The notes under the pieces are model-generated. The model did not search any database. It was not told the origin of the DNA and worked only from the letters and a program-made list of their open reading frames with translations. From contig JALETS010000191.1 in NCBI GenBank assembly GCA_022781395.1, forward strand, positions 1 through 43,352: a DNA stretch of 43,352 nt, given 5' to 3'. This stretch comes from Lachnospiraceae bacterium (GTDB lineage: Bacteria > Bacillota > Clostridia > Lachnospirales > Lachnospiraceae). Position numbers and translations under genes: made by a program. Below are positions 20,398 to 29,050 of this stretch, piece by piece. How positions within the stretch are numbered: the first letter of the stretch is position 1; every line of letters starts with the position of its first letter.

Positions 20398-22077
20398 TTA
20401 TTCAGTAACATCCCAGTTCTGAACGTCGTTAAAGAAACCGTATGCAGTAGGTTCTGCGCCGACTACACGATTGTTGACCGCCCCCATCTGGCTGATCACA
20501 TAAACAGAGAACATCGGAACATCTTCCTGAACCTTCTTATCTACCACTGCATAGTCAGCCTTTAACTGCTCCACATCTGTGGTGGTCTGTGTATCTTCTA
20601 ATGCTGCGTTTATCTCATCAGCAGCATATCCGGTCCAGCTTCCTTCTCCGCTTAAAAGCCATGCAACATCCGGGTATGGATCAACCGGTGCATAGGTATA
20701 CTGTACTGCCATGATATCATAATCTGTACTTCCCGCTACACTCATCATGCTGGCCAGATCCAGTGTGGTGATCTCCACATTGATTCCTACTGCCGCCCAC
20801 TGTGCTGCCAGGATCTGTGCTCCGTTGACAAATGTGGTATCGCCGGACCATACATAGAAGCGAAGTGTCTGGGAGCCGTCCCAGCCTGCTTCCTCTAAGA
20901 GTGCTTTGGCCTTCTCCGGATCATACGGTAAGGGCTCAATAGAACTGTCATAATACGGGCTTGCCGAAGAAACGAATCCATCAATAACCTCTCCGTTTCC
21001 CTTTAGCAGCTGGTCCACTAACTGCTGTCTGTCAATGGCATAAACAAGTGCCTGACGTACTCTTGCATCAGGAATATTTGCTGTCTGGATAAAAGCAGAC
21101 TGATTGGTAATCGGTGAACCATATACAGCCTTCACATTCTCCAGCTTCTCAATACTTTCATAATCAGTCTCAGGAATAGATGTCATGGTAAGCTGTGTAA
21201 TATCAATCTCACCGGACTGTAATCCCGCATATACCTGGCTTCCGTCTACGATCTTGATATTCAACTTATCAAGCTTCGGTGCACCCTTAAAATAATTCTC
21301 ATTTGCAACATAAGAAATATAATGATCTGCATCATAGTCAGTCAAAAGGAATGGTCCGTCAATCACATCCGGATGATTAAACCAATCTGCAGTTAACAGT
21401 TCCTCTTCACTAAACTGTTCGATCACATGCTTCGGTAATGCACGAAGATATCTTCCGTAAGTATTGTTAAAGGTTGTAAGGGACATGGGATACTTGGATG
21501 TAAACTGAAGTGTCTTGTCATCCAGCACGGTAAGTCCTGCCATGCTTGTGGCGCCTTCCTCCACAAAGCCCTCATCCGTAGTTCCCTCGAATGCATAAAG
21601 CATAAGTGTTGTATTGTTTACAACCGGACTTGCCAGACGAAGCACCGTGTATTCCAGGTCATAGGCTGTAACCGGCTGACCGTCAGACCATGTGGCTGCA
21701 TCATCGATATGGACAACAAAATTGATGTTATCCTCAGTCGTAACAGAATCTGCCAGCATATACTGAAAATTGGAATCCTTATCCAATTCAACAAGTGGCA
21801 AAAACATCAGATCAACCGCATATTTGTTGATCTCTGTCTGGTCAATGACAAAGGGATTGATGCCGCCCAGACTGCTGGTAACACCTACGTTGATAATCTT
21901 CTCACCCTCTGCCGCTTCTGTCGGCGCTGCATCACTGTCTTGTGTAGCAGTTTCCGTCTCTGCAGCATTATCTGTTCCGGTACTGCTGCCGCTGTCAGAT
22001 GAACCGCACGCTGTCAATGATGCCATCATTGCACCTGTCAGCAACAGACTTGCAAGTTTTGCTAACTTTCTTTTCAT
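20398..22077 (-). CDS. Oligopeptide ABC transporter substrate-binding lipoprotein (SBP family 5)
   Basis: N-terminal signal with lipobox LTAC, SSDSGSSTG linker, SBP_bac_5-type architecture (VRQALVYAIDRQQLVDQLLKGNGEV). Confidence 0.92.
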   Translation of the reverse strand: MKRKLAKLASLLLTGAMMASLTACGSSDSGSSTGTDNAAETETATQDSDAAPTEAAEGEKIINVGVTSSLGGINPFVIDQTEINKYAVDLMFLPLVELDKDSNFQYMLADSVTTEDNINFVVHIDDAATWSDGQPVTAYDLEYTVLRLASPVVNNTTLMLYAFEGTTDEGFVEEGATSMAGLTVLDDKTLQFTSKYPMSLTTFNNTYGRYLRALPKHVIEQFSEEELLTADWFNHPDVIDGPFLLTDYDADHYISYVANENYFKGAPKLDKLNIKIVDGSQVYAGLQSGEIDITQLTMTSIPETDYESIEKLENVKAVYGSPITNQSAFIQTANIPDARVRQALVYAIDRQQLVDQLLKGNGEVIDGFVSSASPYYDSSIEPLPYDPEKAKALLEEAGWDGSQTLRFYVWSGDTTFVNGAQILAAQWAAVGINVEITTLDLASMMSVAGSTDYDIMAVQYTYAPVDPYPDVAWLLSGEGSWTGYAADEINAALEDTQTTTDVEQLKADYAVVDKKVQEDVPMFSVYVISQMGAVNNRVVGAEPTAYGFFNDVQNWDVTE

Positions 22078-22130
22078 AATACTCCTCCTCTTGGCATTTA
22101 TTCCTACTATTTAGCTAGGTATTGTATAGA

Positions 22131-22159
22131 ATTATACTTCCAAGCAAAAACAATGTCAA
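22131..22159 (-). promoter_or_regulatory. Promoter of the oligopeptide ABC operon
   Basis: Minus strand TTGACA-17 bp-TATAAT (consensus hexamers). Confidence 0.8.
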
Positions 22160-22195
22160 TATTTTTCCCAATAATCGCTTTAGTATAGCATAACC

Positions 22196-22224
22196 TTGAC
22201 AAAAAATGCAATGCGATGTATATA
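22196..22224 (+). promoter_or_regulatory. Promoter of the C39-like peptidase gene
   Basis: Plus strand TTGACA (22196-22201)-17 bp-TATATA (22219-22224), about 34 bp before the ATG. Confidence 0.75.
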
Positions 22225-22257
22225 TTTCATAAGTAAAATAATACAAAGGATTCTATC

Positions 22258-22899
22258 ATGAAAAATGTACTTAATTATCAATCAAGTGAATATGACTGCG
22301 GCCCTGTTGCATTAACCAATGCTATTCGCTACTTATTTGACCGTGAAGTCATCTATCCCGATATCATAAAATATATTATGCTGTATTGCCTGGATTCTTA
22401 CAATGAGCAGGGGGAAGTTGGCAAGCGCGGCACCTCTGCTTCCGCCATGATGTTTCTGAGCAACTGGCTGAACCAGTTCGGAAAGATGAAGAATTTCCCG
22501 ATTTCCTGTGAATTTCTTTCCGGTGAGGATGTATATCTGTCACAAAATTGTAAAATAATCGGAGCGCTGCAGCAAGGCGGTGCTGTTGTACTGCGACTCT
22601 TTCTGGATGTGGGACATTATGTACTGCTGACAGGCATCGAAGGAGACAGCATCTACCTCTTTGATCCCTATTACGAAGAATTGAATGATCCTGAATTGGA
22701 CGAGGAATATCTCTCGGAAGGCATCACTTTTGTAACAGACCAGCCGAAGCGTGCGAATCGCCTTGTTTCCATAGATCGCTTAAACCGGCTGACAGAAGGC
22801 TTTTACGAGATGGGTCCTTATGAAATCCGTGAAGCTCTGATCGTATTTAATCAGGAGACGCGGTTGACTCCCGAAGCAACTATTGATTACTTTATATAA
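22258..22899 (+). CDS. Stand-alone C39-like cysteine peptidase (papain-like fold)
   Basis: QSSEYDCGPVALTNAIRYLF (catalytic Cys), DVGHYVLLTGIEGDSIYLFDPY (catalytic His/Asp). No signal peptide, TM or ABC domain. Confidence 0.75.
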   Translation: MKNVLNYQSSEYDCGPVALTNAIRYLFDREVIYPDIIKYIMLYCLDSYNEQGEVGKRGTSASAMMFLSNWLNQFGKMKNFPISCEFLSGEDVYLSQNCKIIGALQQGGAVVLRLFLDVGHYVLLTGIEGDSIYLFDPYYEELNDPELDEEYLSEGITFVTDQPKRANRLVSIDRLNRLTEGFYEMGPYEIREALIVFNQETRLTPEATIDYFI

Positions 22900-22909
22900 T
22901 TTAAATAAC

Positions 22910-22949
22910 AAAGTCAGGCTTGGCCGATTACAGCAGATAGCCTGACTTT
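22910..22949. terminator. Bidirectional terminator between the C39-like gene and spoVT
   Basis: AAAGTCAGGCT...AGCCTGACTTT perfect 11 bp arms, T/A-rich flanks on both strands, convergent genes. Confidence 0.8.
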
Positions 22950-22978
22950 ATTTATATTACAATACCATAAGATTTTCA

Positions 22979-23521
22979 TTATTGTTCCATCTGTCTTCCC
23001 AGAAATCCGGCGGCCGACTGGATCAGTTTCTGTTCAACCTCACCCATCTTGGCTTTATGATCCGTTTCCAGTAAAATTACGGAACCAATCACATCGCCTT
23101 CACAGATAATCGGGCTGATCGCCTCATGGTGAAATTCCTCTGCATCATTACAAATCTGAATAAAATTTCTGTCACCTTTGGCTGCTATCACGCTTTCCCT
23201 ATGATTGATTTTTTCCTCAAGTTCCCTACTGATTGACTTGCCGATCAGGTTTTTCATACCACCGGCCACTGCAATAAACTGATCTCTGTCAGATATCATG
23301 GCAATGTGTCCCGACACCTGTGCCATGCTCTCCGCATACTGCTTGGCAAAGGTTCCCATCTCACCGATTGGAGAATATTTTTTTAGGATAATCTCGCCTT
23401 CCTTATCGGTAAATATTTCCAGGGGATCTGATTCCCTGATGTGGAGCGTTCTGCGAATTTCCTTAGGGATTACGATACGTCCCAGATCATCTATTCTACG
23501 TACAATGCCTGTTGCTTTCAT
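22979..23521 (-). CDS. spoVT: Stage V sporulation protein T (AbrB-type regulator with GAF domain)
   Basis: MKATGIVRRIDDLGRIVIPKEIRRTLHIRESDPLEIFTDKEGEIILKKYSPIGE N-terminus; 180 aa. Confidence 0.95.
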   Translation of the reverse strand: MKATGIVRRIDDLGRIVIPKEIRRTLHIRESDPLEIFTDKEGEIILKKYSPIGEMGTFAKQYAESMAQVSGHIAMISDRDQFIAVAGGMKNLIGKSISRELEEKINHRESVIAAKGDRNFIQICNDAEEFHHEAISPIICEGDVIGSVILLETDHKAKMGEVEQKLIQSAAGFLGRQMEQ

Positions 23522-23595
23522 GTGATTTTTTCCTCCAATGCCATATTCTCGCTTTCGCTTTGGAGTTATTATGTGGAAATGTCAGAAAAATATTC

Positions 23596-24999
23596 CTATT
23601 TCCATATTCCTTTGCTCTTACGCACATGATAGTATAAGTCATTTTCCATTGCCATTACCTTTTCCAAAGGAATGCTCTTAAAGACTTTCATTTTCATCTT
23701 AAATTTAATCCAAAGAGCCGAATAAAGCCCAAGTACAACGAAGCATCCACTTGTCAATAACCAGATCATAAGCCTCTCATGAGGATCACTGGAAATATTG
23801 AGAATCATATATACCGTTCCCACAATTCCGATAATGGGGAAAATCACTCCACCCGGCACCTTAAAATTTCTGGGTGCCTTCGGAAGCCGTTTCCGAAAAA
23901 CCAGAAGATCCACATGTGCAAGCACATAAGAGATCATCCAGAATACGGAGCCTGCCAGAATGAGGAACGAAATCATATCAGCCGAACTGTCGCTTAAAAA
24001 GCCGAACACAAGGATCGCCGCACTGACAAACACCTGTCCAAACCACGGTACATTGTGTTTGTTTGTCTTAGAGAAAACCTTAGGAAGCATGTTCATCTTA
24101 GCCATTCCCTGACAGATGACAGCCAGCGAATTTACCGTCGAGTTCTGTGTACTGATAACTGCAAGCGCTCCCACTAATGTCATCCATATTTTGCCTGCCG
24201 TTCCAAGCACTGCATATCCATATACAAGATGGGGAGCTGCCGAATTGGCAAGCTCATCCCATTTCACATAATTATGAAAGCCCAGCACCATAACAGACTG
24301 CATGATAAAGATTAAGAACAATCCTATCATCATACCAAGAGGTACATTCCGCTTGGCATTTTTTACTTCTTTTGAAATGGGGATCGCATATTCCGCTCCG
24401 ATAAACAGCCAGAAGGCAACGGCCGTCATAGCCGCGATATTGCCAAAATCAGCATCCAGTACATAGGGCTGGTCCACCTTGACCCCGACACCCATTCCGA
24501 TCATTCCGATAAAACCCATCGCAACAAGCGAGCCCACTAACAAAAATGCTACAATATCCTGTATCTTGGCAAACATATCCACGCCTCGCAGATTCGCCAG
24601 CAGAATAACCACGGTCATCACAAAGGTATATACAAAGCTTGGTATATTAAGCCCCAGTGTATCTGCAAGAGAGAAGGAAAAAATAGATGCTTCCACTCCG
24701 CAGGACATGGTATTGCAGATGATATAGCCTCCCACCATGGATATGAGAGTCGGGAACGGACCAAGCGCTGCCAGCGTATACTGTGCCAAGCCTCCCGTTG
24801 TATTCGGCATCAGTGCATTAAGTTCCGACAGGGATGCCACCGTTGTCATATTGAGAAGCATTGCGATTGCCATTGCCAGTATAAACGTAACGCCAAGCGT
24901 TCCCGCACCCTCTCCCAGTGAAACAAGACAGCTTGTAGCAACCACAAGTCCCACTGAAATTGATACTACATTTCCTAAGCCTAATTTCTTCTCATTCAT
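23596..24999 (-). CDS. APC superfamily amino acid/amine permease
   Basis: 467 aa, multi-TM, GLGNVVSISVGLVVATSCLVSLGEGAG, ALSELNALMPNTTGGLAQYT. Confidence 0.88.
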   Translation of the reverse strand: MNEKKLGLGNVVSISVGLVVATSCLVSLGEGAGTLGVTFILAMAIAMLLNMTTVASLSELNALMPNTTGGLAQYTLAALGPFPTLISMVGGYIICNTMSCGVEASIFSFSLADTLGLNIPSFVYTFVMTVVILLANLRGVDMFAKIQDIVAFLLVGSLVAMGFIGMIGMGVGVKVDQPYVLDADFGNIAAMTAVAFWLFIGAEYAIPISKEVKNAKRNVPLGMMIGLFLIFIMQSVMVLGFHNYVKWDELANSAAPHLVYGYAVLGTAGKIWMTLVGALAVISTQNSTVNSLAVICQGMAKMNMLPKVFSKTNKHNVPWFGQVFVSAAILVFGFLSDSSADMISFLILAGSVFWMISYVLAHVDLLVFRKRLPKAPRNFKVPGGVIFPIIGIVGTVYMILNISSDPHERLMIWLLTSGCFVVLGLYSALWIKFKMKMKVFKSIPLEKVMAMENDLYYHVRKSKGIWK

Positions 25000-25019
25000 A
25001 AGCGAACTCCTTCAATATT

Positions 25020-25367
25020 CTACAGAGCATCTATTCCTTCTTCCCCGGTGCGTACTCTGATCACATTATCGATATCATACACGAAGATCTTGCCATCACC
25101 GATATGCCCCGTATAAAGCTCCTTCTTGATAATATCCAGAATCTTATCGACCTTGCCCGCTTCAACCACAATATTAATCTGCTGCTTCGGCAGCAATTCC
25201 ATTACCTCTTTAAGCTCCACCTCATATTCCTGAGTTCCCATTTCCACGCCACAGCCCAGCACCTGCATGACGGTAACACCTCTCACGCCTACCTTGCTAA
25301 GCTCCTGAATCAGATTGGTAAGCTTCGACATTCCCGTTATCACTTCAATTTTTGATATCTTTCCCAT
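25020..25367 (-). CDS. P-II family nitrogen regulatory protein (divergent)
   Basis: 115 aa; GVRGVTVMQVLGCG, C-terminal signature TGHIGDGKIFVYDIDNVIRVRTGEEG. T-loop sequence is atypical. Confidence 0.88.
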   Translation of the reverse strand: MGKISKIEVITGMSKLTNLIQELSKVGVRGVTVMQVLGCGVEMGTQEYEVELKEVMELLPKQQINIVVEAGKVDKILDIIKKELYTGHIGDGKIFVYDIDNVIRVRTGEEGIDAL

Positions 25368-26169
25368 TTGTTTTTCCTCCCTGTAATCGTTTGTATTGTT
25401 CCAATGTGATCCCCGTATAATTTTTAAATTCCTTCATCATATGCGCTTCATCAAAATAACCACACTCCAAAGCCAGTTCATCATAACGTACATTCCCATT
25501 TCCCAGACTGTCCAAAAGCGTCTGGAATCTGACATACTGTGCAAACTGCTTCGGCGATATGCTATGATAATTCTTGAAAACACGCCTTAAGTAACACGCA
25601 GAATAATTGGTTTCCTCTTCCAGCTCACTCATATTGACCTGTCCCCTGGAACGTGTGATTCTGCTTACCAGATATTCGTTGATCTTCTCCTTATCAGAAA
25701 AAGTGTTCCTGCTGTAGACCAGATTTTCATAAGCCTCCTTGAAGATTCCGCTTCTCTCGTTAATGTCTTTGGCCAGTGCGATTCTTTCGGTCAAATGATC
25801 GCCAAAGATATCTCCGTCGATCTCCACATCATCATTTACCAGCATATCCATGGATAGATCCTTAGGCAGAACTCCCTGCCCCGGCTGAAACCGGACGCCA
25901 AAGCACCAATCCTCATCACCCAGCTCCCATGCCTTGACGCCAAACACAGTTCCGCTTATGTAGGTTGTCGCCTTGCCGCTTCCTATGTTAAAAAGCAGAT
26001 CTATACTGCCATCAGGAACCGCTTTGACCTCATGCGGTCTGTCCTGTCCCAAAGAAAATTCATAGAAGTGCGAAATGCCAAGCTGGGGGCAATTCAGTTT
26101 CTGAAGCTGTTCTACGCCCAGTTCAATATAGGGTTGACGCGGGCTTATAATGGTGCTTTCCTTTTTCAT
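25345..26169 (-). CDS. AraC family transcriptional regulator
   Basis: C-terminal double HTH: NMSELEEETNYSACYLRRVFKNYHSISPKQFAQYVRFQ...LALECGYFDEAHMMKEFKNYTGITLEQY. Confidence 0.9.
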   Translation of the reverse strand: MKKESTIISPRQPYIELGVEQLQKLNCPQLGISHFYEFSLGQDRPHEVKAVPDGSIDLLFNIGSGKATTYISGTVFGVKAWELGDEDWCFGVRFQPGQGVLPKDLSMDMLVNDDVEIDGDIFGDHLTERIALAKDINERSGIFKEAYENLVYSRNTFSDKEKINEYLVSRITRSRGQVNMSELEEETNYSACYLRRVFKNYHSISPKQFAQYVRFQTLLDSLGNGNVRYDELALECGYFDEAHMMKEFKNYTGITLEQYKRLQGGKTNGKDIKN

Positions 26170-26196
26170 AGCTGTTCCTCTCTTACAGAGGCATGG

Positions 26197-27330
26197 CTAG
26201 TGCAGTTCGGGTTCCTCCCAAAGCGGAAGCTTCACGCCGATACCAAGCTCCAGTGCTTTCTTATAGACGGTTTCGCCCCATGCAATATCTTCTACAGGCA
26301 TACCACCAACCGAATAAATGATTCTCTGCTTGTCATTGTCTCTTCCCGGCACCTTACCGGTTATCACATCTGCGATGTCAATGATTTCTTCTCTGGTGAT
26401 TTTCTTATCATGTAAAAGATCCATGAACTTACAGCCTACGATCTGCACCGGATCGTAGCTTGGATAGGGATACTCCTCTGCCCATGCCTCATACAATTTA
26501 TAGTTATCTACTACTAATTTGGTATTCTCATCTAAATAAAAGCTTTCGTTAAATCTGGCAGCCGAAGGCATACAGATCAAAGCGCCTTCTTTAATCCATG
26601 CTTCATCAATATACGGGAATAAAGCCTCCTTATCCCCCACACAGGTAGTAGTGCTGATGATATCGCTGTCCTTGATCGCCTCTTCCATAGTCTCACAGAT
26701 TACAATGTTCTTAATCTGCGGATAGTCTGCCTTCACATATTCTACAAAAGAATCAATTCCTTTTTGACTGCGACCCTTGATCTTGATCGTATCAATACCG
26801 GGGCAGACACTCATAAATGCTGCAAGGCTTGTCTTTCCCATAACGCCCGGTCCTACGATAGATACCACTCTGGAATCTTTTCTGGCAAGATATTTGGCTC
26901 CAACACCCGGAATAGCTCCCGTTCTGTATGCGCTCAACAGGTTGGCTGACATCAGTGCAAGCGGTGCTCCCGTATCCTTATCATTCAACATCATCATAAG
27001 AATGGAACGGGGCAGTCCCTTCTGCTTGTTCTCTGTATTGGAACCATACCATTTCATTCCCGCCATCTTAAAGTTGCCGCCTAAGTATGCAGGCATAGCC
27101 ATGAATCTTCTGTCTTCTCCGTTCTTCGGCATTCCTTCAAATTCCGGATTGTCCGGGAAAGTGACCATGCAGCCGTGAGAGTTGTGGTTCTCACCACCCA
27201 TTACATAATCTCCCTTTTTCAGGGTAATCATCATGTCCTCCATGACTTCTACACACTTGCCCATATCCTTGACACCGGCCTTGATCATGTCAGGCTCACT
27301 TAAATATAAAAAATCAATCTTTGCACTCAT
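26197..27330 (-). CDS. Ornithine cyclodeaminase / mu-crystallin family protein
   Basis: GPGVMGKTSLAAFMSVCPGIDTIKIKGRSQKGIDSFV Rossmann motif, LSAYRTGAIPGVGAKYLARKDSRVVSIVG. Start at MSAKIDFLYL with GGAGGAGAACGC RBS. Confidence 0.87.
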   Translation of the reverse strand: MSAKIDFLYLSEPDMIKAGVKDMGKCVEVMEDMMITLKKGDYVMGGENHNSHGCMVTFPDNPEFEGMPKNGEDRRFMAMPAYLGGNFKMAGMKWYGSNTENKQKGLPRSILMMMLNDKDTGAPLALMSANLLSAYRTGAIPGVGAKYLARKDSRVVSIVGPGVMGKTSLAAFMSVCPGIDTIKIKGRSQKGIDSFVEYVKADYPQIKNIVICETMEEAIKDSDIISTTTCVGDKEALFPYIDEAWIKEGALICMPSAARFNESFYLDENTKLVVDNYKLYEAWAEEYPYPSYDPVQIVGCKFMDLLHDKKITREEIIDIADVITGKVPGRDNDKQRIIYSVGGMPVEDIAWGETVYKKALELGIGVKLPLWEEPELH

Positions 27331-27386
27331 GCGTTCTCCTCCGTTTCCATATATACGCACGGCAGAAAAACACAGCACCAAAGTGC

Positions 27387-27424
27387 AAAAAGACGCCAAC
27401 AGCTACTCTGTTGACGTCTTTGTC
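27387..27424 (-). promoter_or_regulatory. Leader hairpin A (terminator-like) upstream of the OCD-family operon
   Basis: Minus strand GACAAAGACGTCAACAGAGTAGCTGTTGGCGTCTTTTTG: long stem plus short U-tract, 57 bp before the ATG. Confidence 0.7.
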
Positions 27425-27523
27425 ATGCATATATATTAGCATATTTGACTTTTACAGTCCATATGTTTCTAAACATATAAATATTTTATTTGTATATCAG
27501 GATTTTACAACTTTTCTGCTGCC

Positions 27524-27547
27524 TTGTATTGTAAAAAGCAATACAAC
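27524..27547. promoter_or_regulatory. Dyad element A (putative operator)
   Basis: Plus strand TTGTATTGTAAAAAGCAATACAAC: perfect 8-bp inverted repeat TTGTATTG...CAATACAA; 21/24 identical to 31071-31094. Confidence 0.65.
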
Positions 27548-27553
27548 TCTTTC

Positions 27554-28714
27554 TTACCTGCACGGTTTAAATCTGTCATACCGCAGCGCACTGATATCGA
27601 CTACTGTTTCTTCTCCCCTTACCATCTGGGATAACATCAGTCCCACTGCCGGTGCGGTCCCGAATCCATGACCGGTAAATCCACATGCCAGGATTAATCC
27701 GGGGGCTTCCTCCACAGGGCTTAAGAAAGGTACGCCGTCAAAAGCTTCATCCAGCCATCCGCACCAGCTTCTTACTACCTTGGCATCCTTCAAAGCCGGT
27801 ATGTATCCCTGAATAGCTCTGCAGCTTGCCGATAATGTCATGGAATTGGTAATAAGCTTAGAGGGATCGGCAAGATTGGTAGAGGGATCCACCATTTCAT
27901 CCACCGTTTCCCAGCCGGAATCCGAACCGAAGACAAAGGAGCCGTGCTTCGTCTGGTGTCCGTAGAAATCTGCCGTTGCGCATCCGAACATCACATCCGT
28001 CATAGGAGGCTGCATCTCTGTCACAAGACATTCATCTATCAATCTTGTCATCGGTACATCAACGCCGATTGTCCGCGCGATCTCTCTGCTTTCATAGCCC
28101 GCCACCAGAATGATCGTCTCTCCTTCAAATACCGTGCCGTCATTTAAGATTACTTTGCGTACTTTTCCCTTTACCTTCTGCAGGCTGTGCACAGGCGCTT
28201 CTGTATAGAACTGCACGCCCATCTCAAGCGCTCTCTTGTAATACCCAAGTGTCGTCGTAAGCGGATTGGCATGACCGTCTGTGGGACACCAGCTTGCACC
28301 AATTACGTCATCAGATAAACAGGGACATATCTCTTTGACCTCTTTCTGATCTATCATTCTGACATCAAGACCTACCGAACCAGCCGACTTGGCAAGTGCC
28401 TCAAGCTTTTTGAGATGCTCAGGAGTTTTACCCATACGAAGATTACCCTTCTGGGTATATTCTGTATCCACTCCCAACTCTTCCGATAAGGTTGGCCACA
28501 GATTCTGTATTCCGTACATCGCATAAGGAAGCTCTCTGATATCCCTGCCGGACTGTCTTACACCGCCGCCGTTTCTGGAGGAACCGCCATGTCCTATACT
28601 GTTTGATGCCTCTAATACAATCACGGATTTTGTTCCGCTTTTTGCCAGATAATAGGCTGCCGCACAACCATTTATACCGCCACCGATAATTACAACGTCT
28701 GCCACCTTACTCAT
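27554..28714 (-). CDS. FAD-dependent amino acid/amine oxidoreductase (DAO family; HcnC/opine oxidase subunit B-like)
   Basis: ADVVIIGGGINGCAAAYYLAKSGTKSVIVLEA dinucleotide fold, GHGGSSRNGGGVRQSGRD, GFTGHGFGTAPAVGLMLSQ. Confidence 0.87.
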   Translation of the reverse strand: MSKVADVVIIGGGINGCAAAYYLAKSGTKSVIVLEASNSIGHGGSSRNGGGVRQSGRDIRELPYAMYGIQNLWPTLSEELGVDTEYTQKGNLRMGKTPEHLKKLEALAKSAGSVGLDVRMIDQKEVKEICPCLSDDVIGASWCPTDGHANPLTTTLGYYKRALEMGVQFYTEAPVHSLQKVKGKVRKVILNDGTVFEGETIILVAGYESREIARTIGVDVPMTRLIDECLVTEMQPPMTDVMFGCATADFYGHQTKHGSFVFGSDSGWETVDEMVDPSTNLADPSKLITNSMTLSASCRAIQGYIPALKDAKVVRSWCGWLDEAFDGVPFLSPVEEAPGLILACGFTGHGFGTAPAVGLMLSQMVRGEETVVDISALRYDRFKPCR

Positions 28715-29039
28715 CACAGCCACCTCCGTCTTCTGCAAGTATGCACATCTCAATCGGCCTCATAGGTGCCCGCGAGCTTGCCGGGACAACCTCTGCCGGA
28801 GATACCTTTAATTCACTTGCGATAATTGCCTTTACCAATTTTCCACAGGTCTGGCCCTGGCACAGTCCCATGCCTGATCTTAAATATCTTCTCATTTCTT
28901 CCAAAGTAAAGATTCCTTCATGAACCGCTTTCCGAATCTGCCCTTTGGTTACCTCTTCACATCTGCAGACTAAGAGGTCATCATCCGGTCCTTCCACGAA
29001 AGGACCTATTTCCTGTAGTTTCGCCTGAATATCAACCAT
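28707..29039 (-). CDS. BFD-like [2Fe-2S] protein
   Basis: VCRCEEVTKGQIRKAVHEGIFTLEEMRRYLRSGMGLCQGQTCGKLV: CxC...CxxxxC cysteine pattern. Confidence 0.88.
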   Translation of the reverse strand: MVDIQAKLQEIGPFVEGPDDDLLVCRCEEVTKGQIRKAVHEGIFTLEEMRRYLRSGMGLCQGQTCGKLVKAIIASELKVSPAEVVPASSRAPMRPIEMCILAEDGGGCDE

Positions 29040-29050
29040 AATCTAACCTC

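Noticed and set aside
27524-27547. Dyad A as a sigma-54 promoter or terminator
   Set aside because: No GG-N10-GC spacing for -24/-12 elements and no U-tract after the inverted repeat.
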